NCBI GenBank assembly: GCA_025449775.1 | Contig: JANWIS010000152.1 | Coordinates: forward strand, 1 to 14,690 | Direction: 5' to 3' | Length of the DNA stretch: 14,690 bases | Origin: Ignavibacteriaceae bacterium | GTDB taxonomy: Bacteria; Bacteroidota; Ignavibacteria; Ignavibacteriales; Ignavibacteriaceae | Shown here: positions 1-6,971 of the stretch, in pieces | Numbering within the stretch: position 1 is the first letter of the stretch | Layout of the letters: the number at the start of each line of letters is the position of its first letter | Notes under the pieces: model-generated | The model's input: the letters and a program-made list of their open reading frames with translations, nothing else | The model's database searches: none | What the model was told of the DNA's origin: nothing | Position numbers and translations under genes: made by a program

Positions 1-498
1 AAATATCAGGCAGAAGAATTAATTGATCAGGCATTGATTGATAAATGGATCAATGAAATGGAAACGCTTCCTTTAAAATTAAGTGCTGCTGTAAGCGGAT
101 TGAATAAAGAAAAGCTTGATACGCCTTATCGTGCTGATGGATGGACGGTTCGCCAGGTAATTCATCACATTGCGGACAGCCATATGAATGCATACATCCG
201 GTTTAAGCTTGCACTGACTGAAGACAAACCGTTAGTAAAACCTTACGATGAAAAACTATGGGCAGAACTCCCGGATATTTATTCGGTGAGCATTGATGTT
301 TCGCTGGAATTAATAAAATCTCTGCATGCAAAATGGGCAGGATTATTAAAAAAACTTAATGAAGAAGATTTAAACAAAGAGTTTATTCACCCCGAATCAG
401 GAACAAAAAATTTAAAGGAAACAATTGGTCATTATGCATGGCATGGAAATCATCACCTTGCTAACATAACCAAATTAAAAGAAAGAATGAAGTGGTGA
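1..498 (+). CDS. YfiT/BstA-like DinB-superfamily protein, 5' end cut by window
   Basis: The frame is open from base 1, so the true start lies outside the window; 165 codons are visible, and the family is usually about 170-175 residues, so only a few residues are missing. A TTG at base 34 could act as a start, but the upstream codons read naturally as protein, so I do not choose it. The protein matches the YfiT branch of the DinB four-helix-bundle superfamily: WTVRQVIHHIADSH near the first third, MNAYIRFKLALTED and KPYDEKLWAEL in the middle, and YAWHGNHHLANI near the C-terminus. The histidines of HHIADSH and HGNHH supply the metal ligands known for this family. Relatives are described as metal-dependent hydrolases or bacillithiol S-transferases (BstA), acting in the cytoplasm on electrophiles or drugs. 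The substrate here is unknown. The gene converges on phoU. Confidence 0.88.
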   Translation, partial: KYQAEELIDQALIDKWINEMETLPLKLSAAVSGLNKEKLDTPYRADGWTVRQVIHHIADSHMNAYIRFKLALTEDKPLVKPYDEKLWAELPDIYSVSIDVSLELIKSLHAKWAGLLKKLNEEDLNKEFIHPESGTKNLKETIGHYAWHGNHHLANITKLKERMKW

Positions 499-536
499 TT
501 TTTTCACTTAATTGTGGAGTTATAGATAAAAGCGAA

Positions 537-1232
537 TCATAAATCATCATCTTCTTTATCATCAGCAAACAAGTACTTCTCATATTTATGTTTTACCAGC
601 TGTGCTTCAACAATAAAGAATACATCTTCGGCAATATTTGTGCAGTGATCTCCCAATCGTTCAATCTGCCGGGACATTGCTAATAATGCAACAGCAGATT
701 CAATATTGTCAGGACTTTGTTTCATAATCGCAACGAATATCTTATGGTTATCGGCGTTCAATCTGTCTAAAAGGAGGTCGGTTTCAATAACATTCTTTGC
801 TAATTTTTCATTTCCTTCTATGTAAGAATCAATTGCATCTTTCAACATCTGCTTTACAACTTTGAACATCTCTTCGAGTTTTGTCTGTTGAAAATAACCG
901 GGTTTCTTTTTTATTATCGTAATGTACTCGGCAATGTTTGCAGCTATGTCGCCAATTCTTTCAAGATTATTATTGATAGTAAGTGAGGACATAATTAAAC
1001 GAAGATCCATCGCAACAGGCTGTGTTAATGCAAAAATCTTCTGGCAGATTTTGTCAATCTTATTATCAAACTTATCTACCTTATTATCCTTTTCAATAAC
1101 TTCTTTAGCAAGCTCTAAATTTTCTTCTTCAACAGCTTTAATTGCTGACTGTACTTGTTCATCAACAAGGCTGCACATTTTGATAACTCTTGTTTTAAGT
1201 TTCTCAAGGTGCTCGTCTAATAATCTTTCCAT
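537..1232 (-). CDS. phoU: Phosphate transport system regulator PhoU
   Basis: A 231-residue cytoplasmic protein, the usual PhoU length, built from two tandem three-helix PhoU repeats. Each repeat carries the metal-binding signature: ERIGD at residues 91-95 (NNNLERIGDIAANIAEY) and ERLGD at 191-195 (SRQIERLGDHCTNIAED). PhoU links the Pst transporter to the PhoR/PhoB-type sensor pair and restrains phosphate import when phosphate is plentiful. It is the last gene of the minus-strand pst operon, 47 bp after pstB, with an AAGGA ribosome site upstream of the ATG. The C-terminal tail is acidic (ADDKEDDDL). No phoB/phoR genes are in this window, so its signalling partner must be elsewhere. Confidence 0.96.
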   Translation of the reverse strand: MERLLDEHLEKLKTRVIKMCSLVDEQVQSAIKAVEEENLELAKEVIEKDNKVDKFDNKIDKICQKIFALTQPVAMDLRLIMSSLTINNNLERIGDIAANIAEYITIIKKKPGYFQQTKLEEMFKVVKQMLKDAIDSYIEGNEKLAKNVIETDLLLDRLNADNHKIFVAIMKQSPDNIESAVALLAMSRQIERLGDHCTNIAEDVFFIVEAQLVKHKYEKYLFADDKEDDDL

Positions 1233-1279
1233 CTTAGTTCCTTCTTTTAATCTATAATTAAAATATTATCATTAAAAAA

Positions 1280-2038
1280 TCAACCGAATCTTCCGGTAAC
1301 ATAATCTTCGGTTTGTTTCTTTGCAGGGTTTGTAAAAATCTTTGTTGTGCGGTCGTACTCAATCAGCTCGCCGAGATAAAAGAATGCAGTCTGATCACTA
1401 ACCCTGGCTGCCTGCTGCATATTATGTGTAACAATAACGATCGTATAATTCAGTTTTAGTTCGTGAATTAATTCTTCAATCTTCGCTGTTGAAATCGGAT
1501 CTAATGCACTTGCCGGTTCATCCATCAAAATAATTTCCGGTTCAACTGCGAGTGCTCGGGCAATACACAATCTCTGCTGCTGTCCGCCTGAAAGGCTTAA
1601 TGCATTTTCATTCAACCGATCTTTTGCTTCATCCCAAATAGCTGCCTGGTTTAAAGTTTTTTCAACTATTTCGTCGAGAAGCTTTTTATCTCTTATTCCA
1701 TTCAGTCTTGGTCCATAAACAATGTTTTCATAAACTGTTTTTGGGAACAAGTTAGACTTTTGAAAAACCATTCCGACATTTTTTCTAAGGTTTACTATGT
1801 CGAGGGATTTATCATAAATATTAACTCCATCGATGTACACCTCGCCATCAATTTTAACGTGATCAATAAGGTCATTCATCCTATTCAGAACTCTGAGGAA
1901 AGTTGATTTGCCACAGCCCGATGGACCGATAAAAGCTGTTACGCGTTTTTCAGGAATATCAATGTTGATATCTTTTAATGCCTGCTTATCTCCATAATAC
2001 AAGCTAAGATCTTTTACCGCTATCTTGGTTTCTTTCAT
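1280..2038 (-). CDS. pstB: Phosphate ABC transporter ATP-binding protein PstB
   Basis: A 252-residue ATPase that powers phosphate import through PstC/PstA at the inner face of the cytoplasmic membrane. All ABC motifs are intact: Walker A GPSGCGKST at residues 38-46, a Q-loop glutamine at 93 in MVFQKSNLFP, signature LSGGQQQR at 149-156, Walker B IILMDEP at 169-175 followed by ASALDP, and the H-loop histidine at 205 in THNMQQA. MVFQKSNLFPKTVYENIVYG and the C-terminal TEDYVTGRFG are diagnostic of PstB rather than a generic ABC ATPase. The start lies 17 bp after pstA, consistent with one transcript. Confidence 0.98.
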   Translation of the reverse strand: MKETKIAVKDLSLYYGDKQALKDINIDIPEKRVTAFIGPSGCGKSTFLRVLNRMNDLIDHVKIDGEVYIDGVNIYDKSLDIVNLRKNVGMVFQKSNLFPKTVYENIVYGPRLNGIRDKKLLDEIVEKTLNQAAIWDEAKDRLNENALSLSGGQQQRLCIARALAVEPEIILMDEPASALDPISTAKIEELIHELKLNYTIVIVTHNMQQAARVSDQTAFFYLGELIEYDRTTKIFTNPAKKQTEDYVTGRFG

Positions 2039-2055
2039 AGCTGATTAAATAAAAA

Positions 2056-3003
2056 TTATAATCTTCCTAAAATTTTTCTAAAGCGATATCGGAATACGAT
2101 CGCTGTAATGTTTAATAGAAATGTCAAAACAATTAAAACCAATGTCGAACCGTACTGCAGCGGTAATGTTTGTGTTGGATTGGACGATTGAGTTGCCATA
2201 ATAAAAATATGATATGCAAGATACATAAACTGTTCAGTTGGATTTACAATCGTAATACAATAATCACCGATGCAAAGATCTGCAACGGGTAAGTTCGGAA
2301 GAAAAAAAGCTGCACCCAGGAAAAGTATCGGTGCAGTTTCTCCAGCTCCTCTGCTTATTGCAAGAATAGTTCCTGTTAATATTCCTGGTCGTGCTTGTGG
2401 AAGAACTACATTCTTAATTGTCTGCCATTTGGTTGCACCCAATCCGTACGATGCATCTCTGTGTGATTTTGGAACTGAGTTTAAAGCTTCGAGTGTTGAA
2501 ACTATAACAATCGGAAGCACCAAAACGGCTAATGTTGCTGATGCCCAAAGTAGTGCGGGTTGTCCAAATAATAATCCGGTCTCTAAAATATTGTCAAGAT
2601 TTTTTCCTATGAACAAAATAAAAAATCCAAGTCCGAATAATCCAAAAACAATTGAGGGCACTCCTGCAAGATTATTAATCGATGTGCGGATAATGCGTGT
2701 AAAAAAAGTGTCTTTAGCATATTCATTAAGATAAATTGCTGAGAAAACACCAAGCGGAACAGTAAACAACACCATCAATAATGTTACGGCTATTGTCCCA
2801 AAAATAGCCGGACCGATTCCTCCCTCAGTCATGTTATTACGTGGTTCGTCAATTAGAAAGTTTAAAGATAGAACACTAACACCTTCAATAAATATTTTAC
2901 TTAGCAGAAGGATTAAAACAACAACCAGGAAAAAAAACATCAGTCTTACAACAGAAAGTGAAATGGTTCCGGCAATATCTTGTTTTCTTTTCTTTAGCTC
3001 CAT
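2056..3003 (-). CDS. pstA: Phosphate ABC transporter permease PstA
   Basis: A 315-residue inner-membrane permease, one half of the phosphate channel. A charged cytoplasmic N-terminus (MELKKRKQDI) is followed by a long first membrane helix at about residues 20-40 and five further hydrophobic stretches, typical of the six-helix MetI-like fold. The EAA loop that contacts PstB is clear: ASYGLGATKWQTIKNVVLPQ around residues 184-203, followed by SRGAGETAPIL, a PstA hallmark. A predicted periplasmic segment around residues 240-255 contains two cysteines (LCIGDYC) that could form a disulfide; this is inference. The gene starts 10 bp after pstC ends. Confidence 0.97.
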   Translation of the reverse strand: MELKKRKQDIAGTISLSVVRLMFFFLVVVLILLLSKIFIEGVSVLSLNFLIDEPRNNMTEGGIGPAIFGTIAVTLLMVLFTVPLGVFSAIYLNEYAKDTFFTRIIRTSINNLAGVPSIVFGLFGLGFFILFIGKNLDNILETGLLFGQPALLWASATLAVLVLPIVIVSTLEALNSVPKSHRDASYGLGATKWQTIKNVVLPQARPGILTGTILAISRGAGETAPILFLGAAFFLPNLPVADLCIGDYCITIVNPTEQFMYLAYHIFIMATQSSNPTQTLPLQYGSTLVLIVLTFLLNITAIVFRYRFRKILGRL

Positions 3004-3013
3004 AGTATTCTGC

Positions 3014-3991
3014 TCAAAAAGTATTTTTCTTTCTCATCTTGCTAATAATTATTTCAGCAGCAAGGTTTAAGAAAAATGTTATTGTGAAGAGAACTATCCC
3101 GATAAAAAATAAAGCGTAGTAGTGATCTGAACCTTGCGAGACTTCACCCATTTCCGCAGCGATTGTGGCTGTCATAGTTCTTACACTAAGAAAAATATCC
3201 GCTGTAATATTTGCAGCATTACCGGCACACATAAGTACGATCATTGTTTCGCCGATTGCTCTTCCAAATCCAAGTATGATGCTTGCTGAAACTCCGCTGA
3301 ATGCAGCAGGAAGAATCACTCTGCTTACTGTTTGCCATTTGGTTGCACCTAATCCATACGAAGCCATCCTGAGATCATTCGGAATTGAATGAAGTGCATC
3401 TTCAGTTAGTGAAGCAATGATTGGAATAATCACAAACGATAACCCGATGGATGCGACAAAAGCATTTAACCGGTTTGTAGGATTCAAAAGATCGTTAAAG
3501 AATGATGCACCAACTGCGAGCATAATAAATCCAAGTACAACAGTTGGAATTCCGGCAAACAATTCGATTGCCGGTTTTAAAAATTCTTTTAATTTTGGAT
3601 TGGCTACTTCAGAAAGATAAATACCTGTTCCAACTCCCAGCAAAGTAGAGATTATTGTTGCAGGAATTGCGGTAAGAAGAGTTCCAAGCAATAACGGAAC
3701 CAGTGAATATCTCGCTTCTTCAGAAGTCGGGTACCACTCAAAAACTTTTTGATGTATTCCTGATGCATCAGCTCTGTCAAAGAAAAGGAAATCAAGCAGA
3801 CCGATATGCTCTAATGCTTTAAATCCTTCTTTGAAAAGAAAAATGAAAATGAGTATAATAAAGATTAGAGCCATCGCCCCGTTAACAGCAAAAAAGAATT
3901 TTATTGCTGATTCTTTTACCCGGGTAAATTTCCCTATTCGTTTAGCATATTTCGAGTCAGCTGACTTTGAAAAAAAATCTTTCTCTTCCAT
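3014..3991 (-). CDS. pstC: Phosphate ABC transporter permease PstC
   Basis: A 325-residue inner-membrane permease, partner of PstA. The cytoplasmic N-terminus (about residues 1-33) precedes a first membrane helix at about 34-55. A periplasmic loop with FEWYPTSEEARYSLVPLLLG leads into the MetI-like permease core. The EAA loop is RMASYGLGATKWQTVSRVIL around residues 208-226, almost the same as in PstA, and GFGRAIGETM at 241-250 is the characteristic PstC motif. The first-helix extension and the order pstC then pstA identify it as PstC. It follows the porin gene by 28 bp and is read in the same direction. Confidence 0.97.
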   Translation of the reverse strand: MEEKDFFSKSADSKYAKRIGKFTRVKESAIKFFFAVNGAMALIFIILIFIFLFKEGFKALEHIGLLDFLFFDRADASGIHQKVFEWYPTSEEARYSLVPLLLGTLLTAIPATIISTLLGVGTGIYLSEVANPKLKEFLKPAIELFAGIPTVVLGFIMLAVGASFFNDLLNPTNRLNAFVASIGLSFVIIPIIASLTEDALHSIPNDLRMASYGLGATKWQTVSRVILPAAFSGVSASIILGFGRAIGETMIVLMCAGNAANITADIFLSVRTMTATIAAEMGEVSQGSDHYYALFFIGIVLFTITFFLNLAAEIIISKMRKKNTF

Positions 3992-4019
3992 TAGAATAGA
4001 AAATCGTTTTTATTTTTTC

Positions 4020-5114
4020 TCACAGGAATTCATAATAGAATGTTATTCTTCCAGTTAATGAAGGATCAATTGATATCCCGTTTGCTGGTGTTTCATATGT
4101 TTCAAAAAGAAAGTTTGGAGTAATTGAAACTTTCTCGTGAAGAACAAAACTTAACCCCGCAATAAAATAGTTTCTTGAATCGCCTTCAAAATCACTGGAA
4201 AAATTTGGGTCAAAGTAATCATATCTTCCAACTCCTACAAGCAAATCAGTAAACTTATACCATCCGAATAGTGAAATACCGGCAGCATTCCGGTTTGTAA
4301 CAGTACTAACGGTCTGCACGTTGTTGATGACATCGTTGTAGTTGATTTGTAAAAAAGATTCTATGCCAGCTGAAAAGTTTTCGTTGTTTTTGTAACCCAG
4401 AAATATATCAGTTGTCAGTGCATCATTATCAAATGTTTCATCAGGAATCGATGCAAATCCTTTTTCAGGTCTAAACCTGTAATCGCCATAAACTGTAATT
4501 CTAATCTCTTCACTTGGAATTAGATCTATATGCGCATACGCCCTTTTAAATTTATCCCCCTCTGATTCAAACACACTTCCGTTTCCGTACATAAGCCAGT
4601 AGTTTATTGATCCTGACGAATTTATTTTTCCTTTCAGAGTTACACCAAAATCACGTGAACTTGCAATTCCTCTTAAATCCATTATTGTTCTTTCCAGTGA
4701 TCTGTAAGCCCAATGATTTTCTGCTACATCAAAACTCGGCGGCGGTTGAATTCCGAAAATTAAACTGCTTCCTTCAAAAATATTTTTCCACTTCAGATAT
4801 GCATCTTTTATGAATGCAGTAAATATTGTATTGCTTACACCAACCATCGTTTGAGATTCAAGCCTGAACCTAGTGCTAAATTGATCTGAGATTGTGTAAT
4901 CATAAGTAAAATAAATTCTTCTGAACTGAAATCCTTGCAAGTCCTTTCGCCCTGTGAGCGCTTTAAAACTCAGGTCATCAATTGTGGAATCTCTTTGAAT
5001 GTTGTAAAAATAATCACCGAACATGTATCCTGAAATTTTTCCGCCTTCTTCCTGCGAATAGTGGTGGGGGGTAATAATTAAGTACAATAAAATAGCTAAA
5101 GCAATTTTCTTCAT
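4020..5114 (-). CDS. Predicted outer-membrane beta-barrel porin in the pst operon
   Basis: A 364-residue protein with a short signal peptide (MKKIALAILLYLIITPHHYS, cleavage near residue 20). The rest is made of alternating aromatic and polar amphipathic strands separated by polar turns, such as FQFRRIYFTYDYTI, YAHIDLIP and RITVYGDYRFRP. It ends in an outer-membrane beta-signal, GRITFYYEFL, with aromatics alternating up to the end. This is the pattern of a phosphate-selective porin O/P-type or related 14-18-stranded barrel. I cannot assign a family more precisely by eye. Its position between pstS and pstC, with its own AAAGGAGAGAG ribosome site like that of pstS, suggests it lets phosphate or a phosphorylated compound across the outer membrane. 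Phosphate selectivity is inferred from context only. Confidence 0.82.
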   Translation of the reverse strand: MKKIALAILLYLIITPHHYSQEEGGKISGYMFGDYFYNIQRDSTIDDLSFKALTGRKDLQGFQFRRIYFTYDYTISDQFSTRFRLESQTMVGVSNTIFTAFIKDAYLKWKNIFEGSSLIFGIQPPPSFDVAENHWAYRSLERTIMDLRGIASSRDFGVTLKGKINSSGSINYWLMYGNGSVFESEGDKFKRAYAHIDLIPSEEIRITVYGDYRFRPEKGFASIPDETFDNDALTTDIFLGYKNNENFSAGIESFLQINYNDVINNVQTVSTVTNRNAAGISLFGWYKFTDLLVGVGRYDYFDPNFSSDFEGDSRNYFIAGLSFVLHEKVSITPNFLFETYETPANGISIDPSLTGRITFYYEFL

Positions 5115-5152
5115 GTCTCTCTCCTTTTATTTCGACTTGATTGATTTTAAAA

Positions 5153-5182
5153 AAGTTTCCTGCTCTCTCTTTCAGGAAGCTT
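5153..5182 (-). terminator. Hairpin plus T-run between pstS and porin gene (terminator or attenuator)
   Basis: Read on the minus strand, AAGCTTCCTG pairs with CAGGAAACTT (ten positions, one A-C mismatch) around a 10-nt AAAGAGAGAG loop, and the transcript then continues as a run of T residues. It lies just after the pstS stop and before the porin ribosome site. It resembles an intrinsic terminator that may be leaky, giving more pstS mRNA than distal pst mRNA, as in other pst operons. Its strength cannot be judged by eye. Confidence 0.55.
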
Positions 5183-5195
5183 AAAGATTATTTTT

Positions 5196-6101
5196 TTACT
5201 TTGAAGGCAAGGGAATATATTCCATCGATGCAACTAATTTTTGTCCCTCGTCTGATATGATGAAATCCATGTAATTTTTTAACTCACCTGATGCTTCACC
5301 ATTGGTAAAACAATATAAGTACCTGGAAATAGAATAATCTCCATTCCAAATCAATTCATAATTTACTCTGCCGTTTTCAGCTGGTGAAATAGCTGGAGAA
5401 TTTTCATCTTTCTTTATATGCAAAATTTTCACATCATTTCTTTCAGCAAAATAACCAACACCACCGTATCCGATTCCTTTAACATCTCTTGCTACAGCTT
5501 CCCCGAGTGCTGCAGTTCCCTGCAAAACCTGTGTTGCTGAAGAATAATCAATTGGTTTTCCAGCTTCATCTTTGCCAAGAACATGTTCTTTAAAGAACTC
5601 GTATGTGCCGCTGCTGTTTTCTCTCCCGTACAGTGTAATGATCATGTCCGGTCCGCCAAGCTGTTTCCAGTTCGAGATCTTCCCGCTGAAAATATCGCTT
5701 ACCTGTTTTAAAGTGAGGTTATCAATTTTATTTTCCGGGTGAACAATAACTGCTATTCCATCCAGCGCAACTTCATAAACAACTGGTTTTATATTTCTAT
5801 CTTTTGCTGTTTCGAGTTCACTTTCTTTCAATTCTCTTGATGAATTAGCGAGATCGGTTGTTCCATTCAATAAAGATGCAACACCTGTTCCCGATCCTCC
5901 ACCTGTAACCTGGATTGAAACGTTCGGGTTTTGCTGCATGTAAACCTCAGCCCACTTCTGTGCAAGGTTAACCATCGTATCGGAACCTTTAACCGAAATG
6001 GTTGTTTGTGCAGCTTCTTCTTTCTTCTTGCAGCCGAAAAATAAAATCGATGCAAGCACTAAGAATATTGCCGTTAAAGAAAATAACTTTTGTTTAAACA
6101 T
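5196..6101 (-). CDS. pstS: Phosphate-binding lipoprotein PstS
   Basis: A 301-residue solute-binding protein that captures phosphate in the periplasm and delivers it to PstC/PstA. It has a hydrophobic leader ending in ILFFGC with Cys24 as the likely lipidated residue, followed by KKKEEA; the lipobox has F rather than L at -3, tolerated in Bacteroidota. Phosphate-site motifs of the PstS family are present: VKGSDTMVNL (38-46 region), VTGGGSGTGVASLLNGTTDLA (about 65-85), DGIAVIVHP, the segment from IFSGKISNW to KQLGG (about 137-150), and GRENSSGTYEFF (159-170). It is the first gene of the minus-strand operon, with a strong AAAGGAGAGAG ribosome site and a candidate Pho-type promoter upstream. Confidence 0.97.
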   Translation of the reverse strand: MFKQKLFSLTAIFLVLASILFFGCKKKEEAAQTTISVKGSDTMVNLAQKWAEVYMQQNPNVSIQVTGGGSGTGVASLLNGTTDLANSSRELKESELETAKDRNIKPVVYEVALDGIAVIVHPENKIDNLTLKQVSDIFSGKISNWKQLGGPDMIITLYGRENSSGTYEFFKEHVLGKDEAGKPIDYSSATQVLQGTAALGEAVARDVKGIGYGGVGYFAERNDVKILHIKKDENSPAISPAENGRVNYELIWNGDYSISRYLYCFTNGEASGELKNYMDFIISDEGQKLVASMEYIPLPSK

Positions 6102-6155
6102 TTGCTCTCTCCTTTGAATAATGTTGAAAAATGGATGAAGAAATATACAAGTAGC

Positions 6156-6184
6156 AATTTATGCAGATTAAATATTAGTGTTAA
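6156..6184 (-). promoter_or_regulatory. Candidate sigma70-type promoter of the pst operon
   Basis: On the minus strand TTAACA (6179-6184) is separated by exactly 17 bp from TAAATT (6156-6161). This would place the transcription start near 6149 and leave a leader of about 48 nt before the pstS ATG. The -35-like TTAACA is also the promoter-proximal copy of the 11-bp-spaced repeat described separately, so a bound activator would sit on or next to the -35 element. This is pattern-based only. Confidence 0.42.
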
Positions 6185-6195
6185 GAAAATGTTAA
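6179..6195 (-). promoter_or_regulatory. Pho-box-like direct repeat upstream of pstS
   Basis: Two identical TTAACA hexamers on the minus strand (6190-6195 and 6179-6184) lie 11 bp apart, one helical turn. PhoP/PhoB-type response regulators bind direct repeats with 11-bp spacing, and TTAACA-like hexamers are the known B. subtilis PhoP recognition element. Flanking repeats at the next helical turns are weak (CTGAAT upstream). The site in front of a pst operon makes phosphate-starvation control likely, but the regulator itself is not in the window. Confidence 0.5.
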
Positions 6196-6232
6196 ATCTT
6201 ATTCAGATGAGTTATATTTTGAGGAAAAATAA

Positions 6233-6244
6233 ATGGCGGTTTAA
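6233..6244 (+). other. Three-codon minicistron ending 2 nt before the phosphatase start
   Basis: The only good ribosome site in front of the phosphatase gene, GAGG at 6221-6224, is about 22 nt from its ATG at 6247 but about 8 nt from an ATG at 6233. That upstream ATG opens Met-Ala-Val-stop, with the TAA at 6242-6244 almost touching the phosphatase ATG. Ribosomes could load on the minicistron and reinitiate. It may equally be chance. Confidence 0.3.
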
Positions 6245-6246
6245 AT

Positions 6247-6966
6247 ATGAGAAATCATTCGGCTTGCTTATTCCTCACTTTGTATCTGCTCGTATATATT
6301 TTCGTAGGTTTTACGTACGGACAAAATTCAAAAGAAAATGGAGCCAGGACAATTTATTTAATCAGGCATGGATATTATGATGAAAAGGATGAAAGAGGTT
6401 CTGAAGTTGGAAAAGAATTGACTCCGCTTGGAATTGCACAGGCAAGATTAGTTGCAGTCAGATTGAAATCAATGCAAATTAATTTTAACTCATTAATGAG
6501 CAGCACTTTTACACGTGCACGACAAACGGCAATGGTAATTAATGAAGACTTTCCTGAGCTTCAATTAATACAATCTCCGCTTATAAGTGAATGTACTCCA
6601 CCAACATGGAAAAAAGAGATTATGACAGAAGCTGATTCAATGGAATTATATAATTGTGTAGAAAATCTTGAAATGGCTTATAAGGAGATTTTTATTCCTT
6701 CACCCGATAAGGATGACAGAAACGATATCGTAGTTTGTCACGGCAATGTAATCAGATTTTTTGTTACAAAAGTTTTGATGGTTGATCCTATGTCGTGGCT
6801 TCAGATGAGCATTGGCAACTGCAGCCTGACGATCGTCCGAATTTTTCCTGATGGACAAATGAAACTTGATACATTCAGTGACACCGGACATATTCCCCCA
6901 AATATGCAAACCAAAACCGGTGGAAATAATGATTCAAAAGAATTAATCGTTCCGGTAAATAAATAA
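6247..6966 (+). CDS. Exported PGAM5-like histidine phosphatase
   Basis: A 239-residue histidine-phosphatase (phosphoglycerate mutase-like) protein with an N-terminal hydrophobic segment (about residues 6-24, ending FTYG-QNS) that is either a cleaved signal peptide or a membrane anchor, so the enzyme should act outside the cytoplasmic membrane. The catalytic set is complete: IYLIRHG with phospho-accepting His41, Arg90 in SSTFTRARQT, Glu115 in ISECTPP, and His165 in VVCHGNVIRFF. The middle and end match mitochondrial PGAM5 unusually well: ELTPLGIAQA, SMQINFNSLMSSTFTRA, the paired features HGNVIRF and WLQMSIGNCS, and the tail DTGHIPP. PGAM5 is a protein Ser/Thr/His phosphatase rather than a mutase, so protein dephosphorylation is one possible role; the substrate is unknown. 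It diverges from pstS and is followed 5 nt later by an SDR gene. Confidence 0.85.
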   Translation: MRNHSACLFLTLYLLVYIFVGFTYGQNSKENGARTIYLIRHGYYDEKDERGSEVGKELTPLGIAQARLVAVRLKSMQINFNSLMSSTFTRARQTAMVINEDFPELQLIQSPLISECTPPTWKKEIMTEADSMELYNCVENLEMAYKEIFIPSPDKDDRNDIVVCHGNVIRFFVTKVLMVDPMSWLQMSIGNCSLTIVRIFPDGQMKLDTFSDTGHIPPNMQTKTGGNNDSKELIVPVNK

Positions 6967-6971
6967 TTATA

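Noticed and set aside
484..514. Weak inverted repeat AAGTG...CACTT at the convergent ends of the YfiT-like gene and phoU
   Set aside because: Only 5 bp of stem and no T-run on either strand; not enough for a terminator call.
922..1257. Open frame on the plus strand opposite phoU
   Set aside because: It is antisense to a full-length PhoU, has a Ser/Leu/Ile-rich shadow composition and no ribosome site.
2270..2734. 154-codon open frame on the plus strand opposite pstA
   Set aside because: Proline- and arginine-rich shadow of the strongly conserved PstA coding sequence, with no initiation signals. Similar antisense frames over pstC (3165-3392, 3417-3620) were rejected for the same reason.
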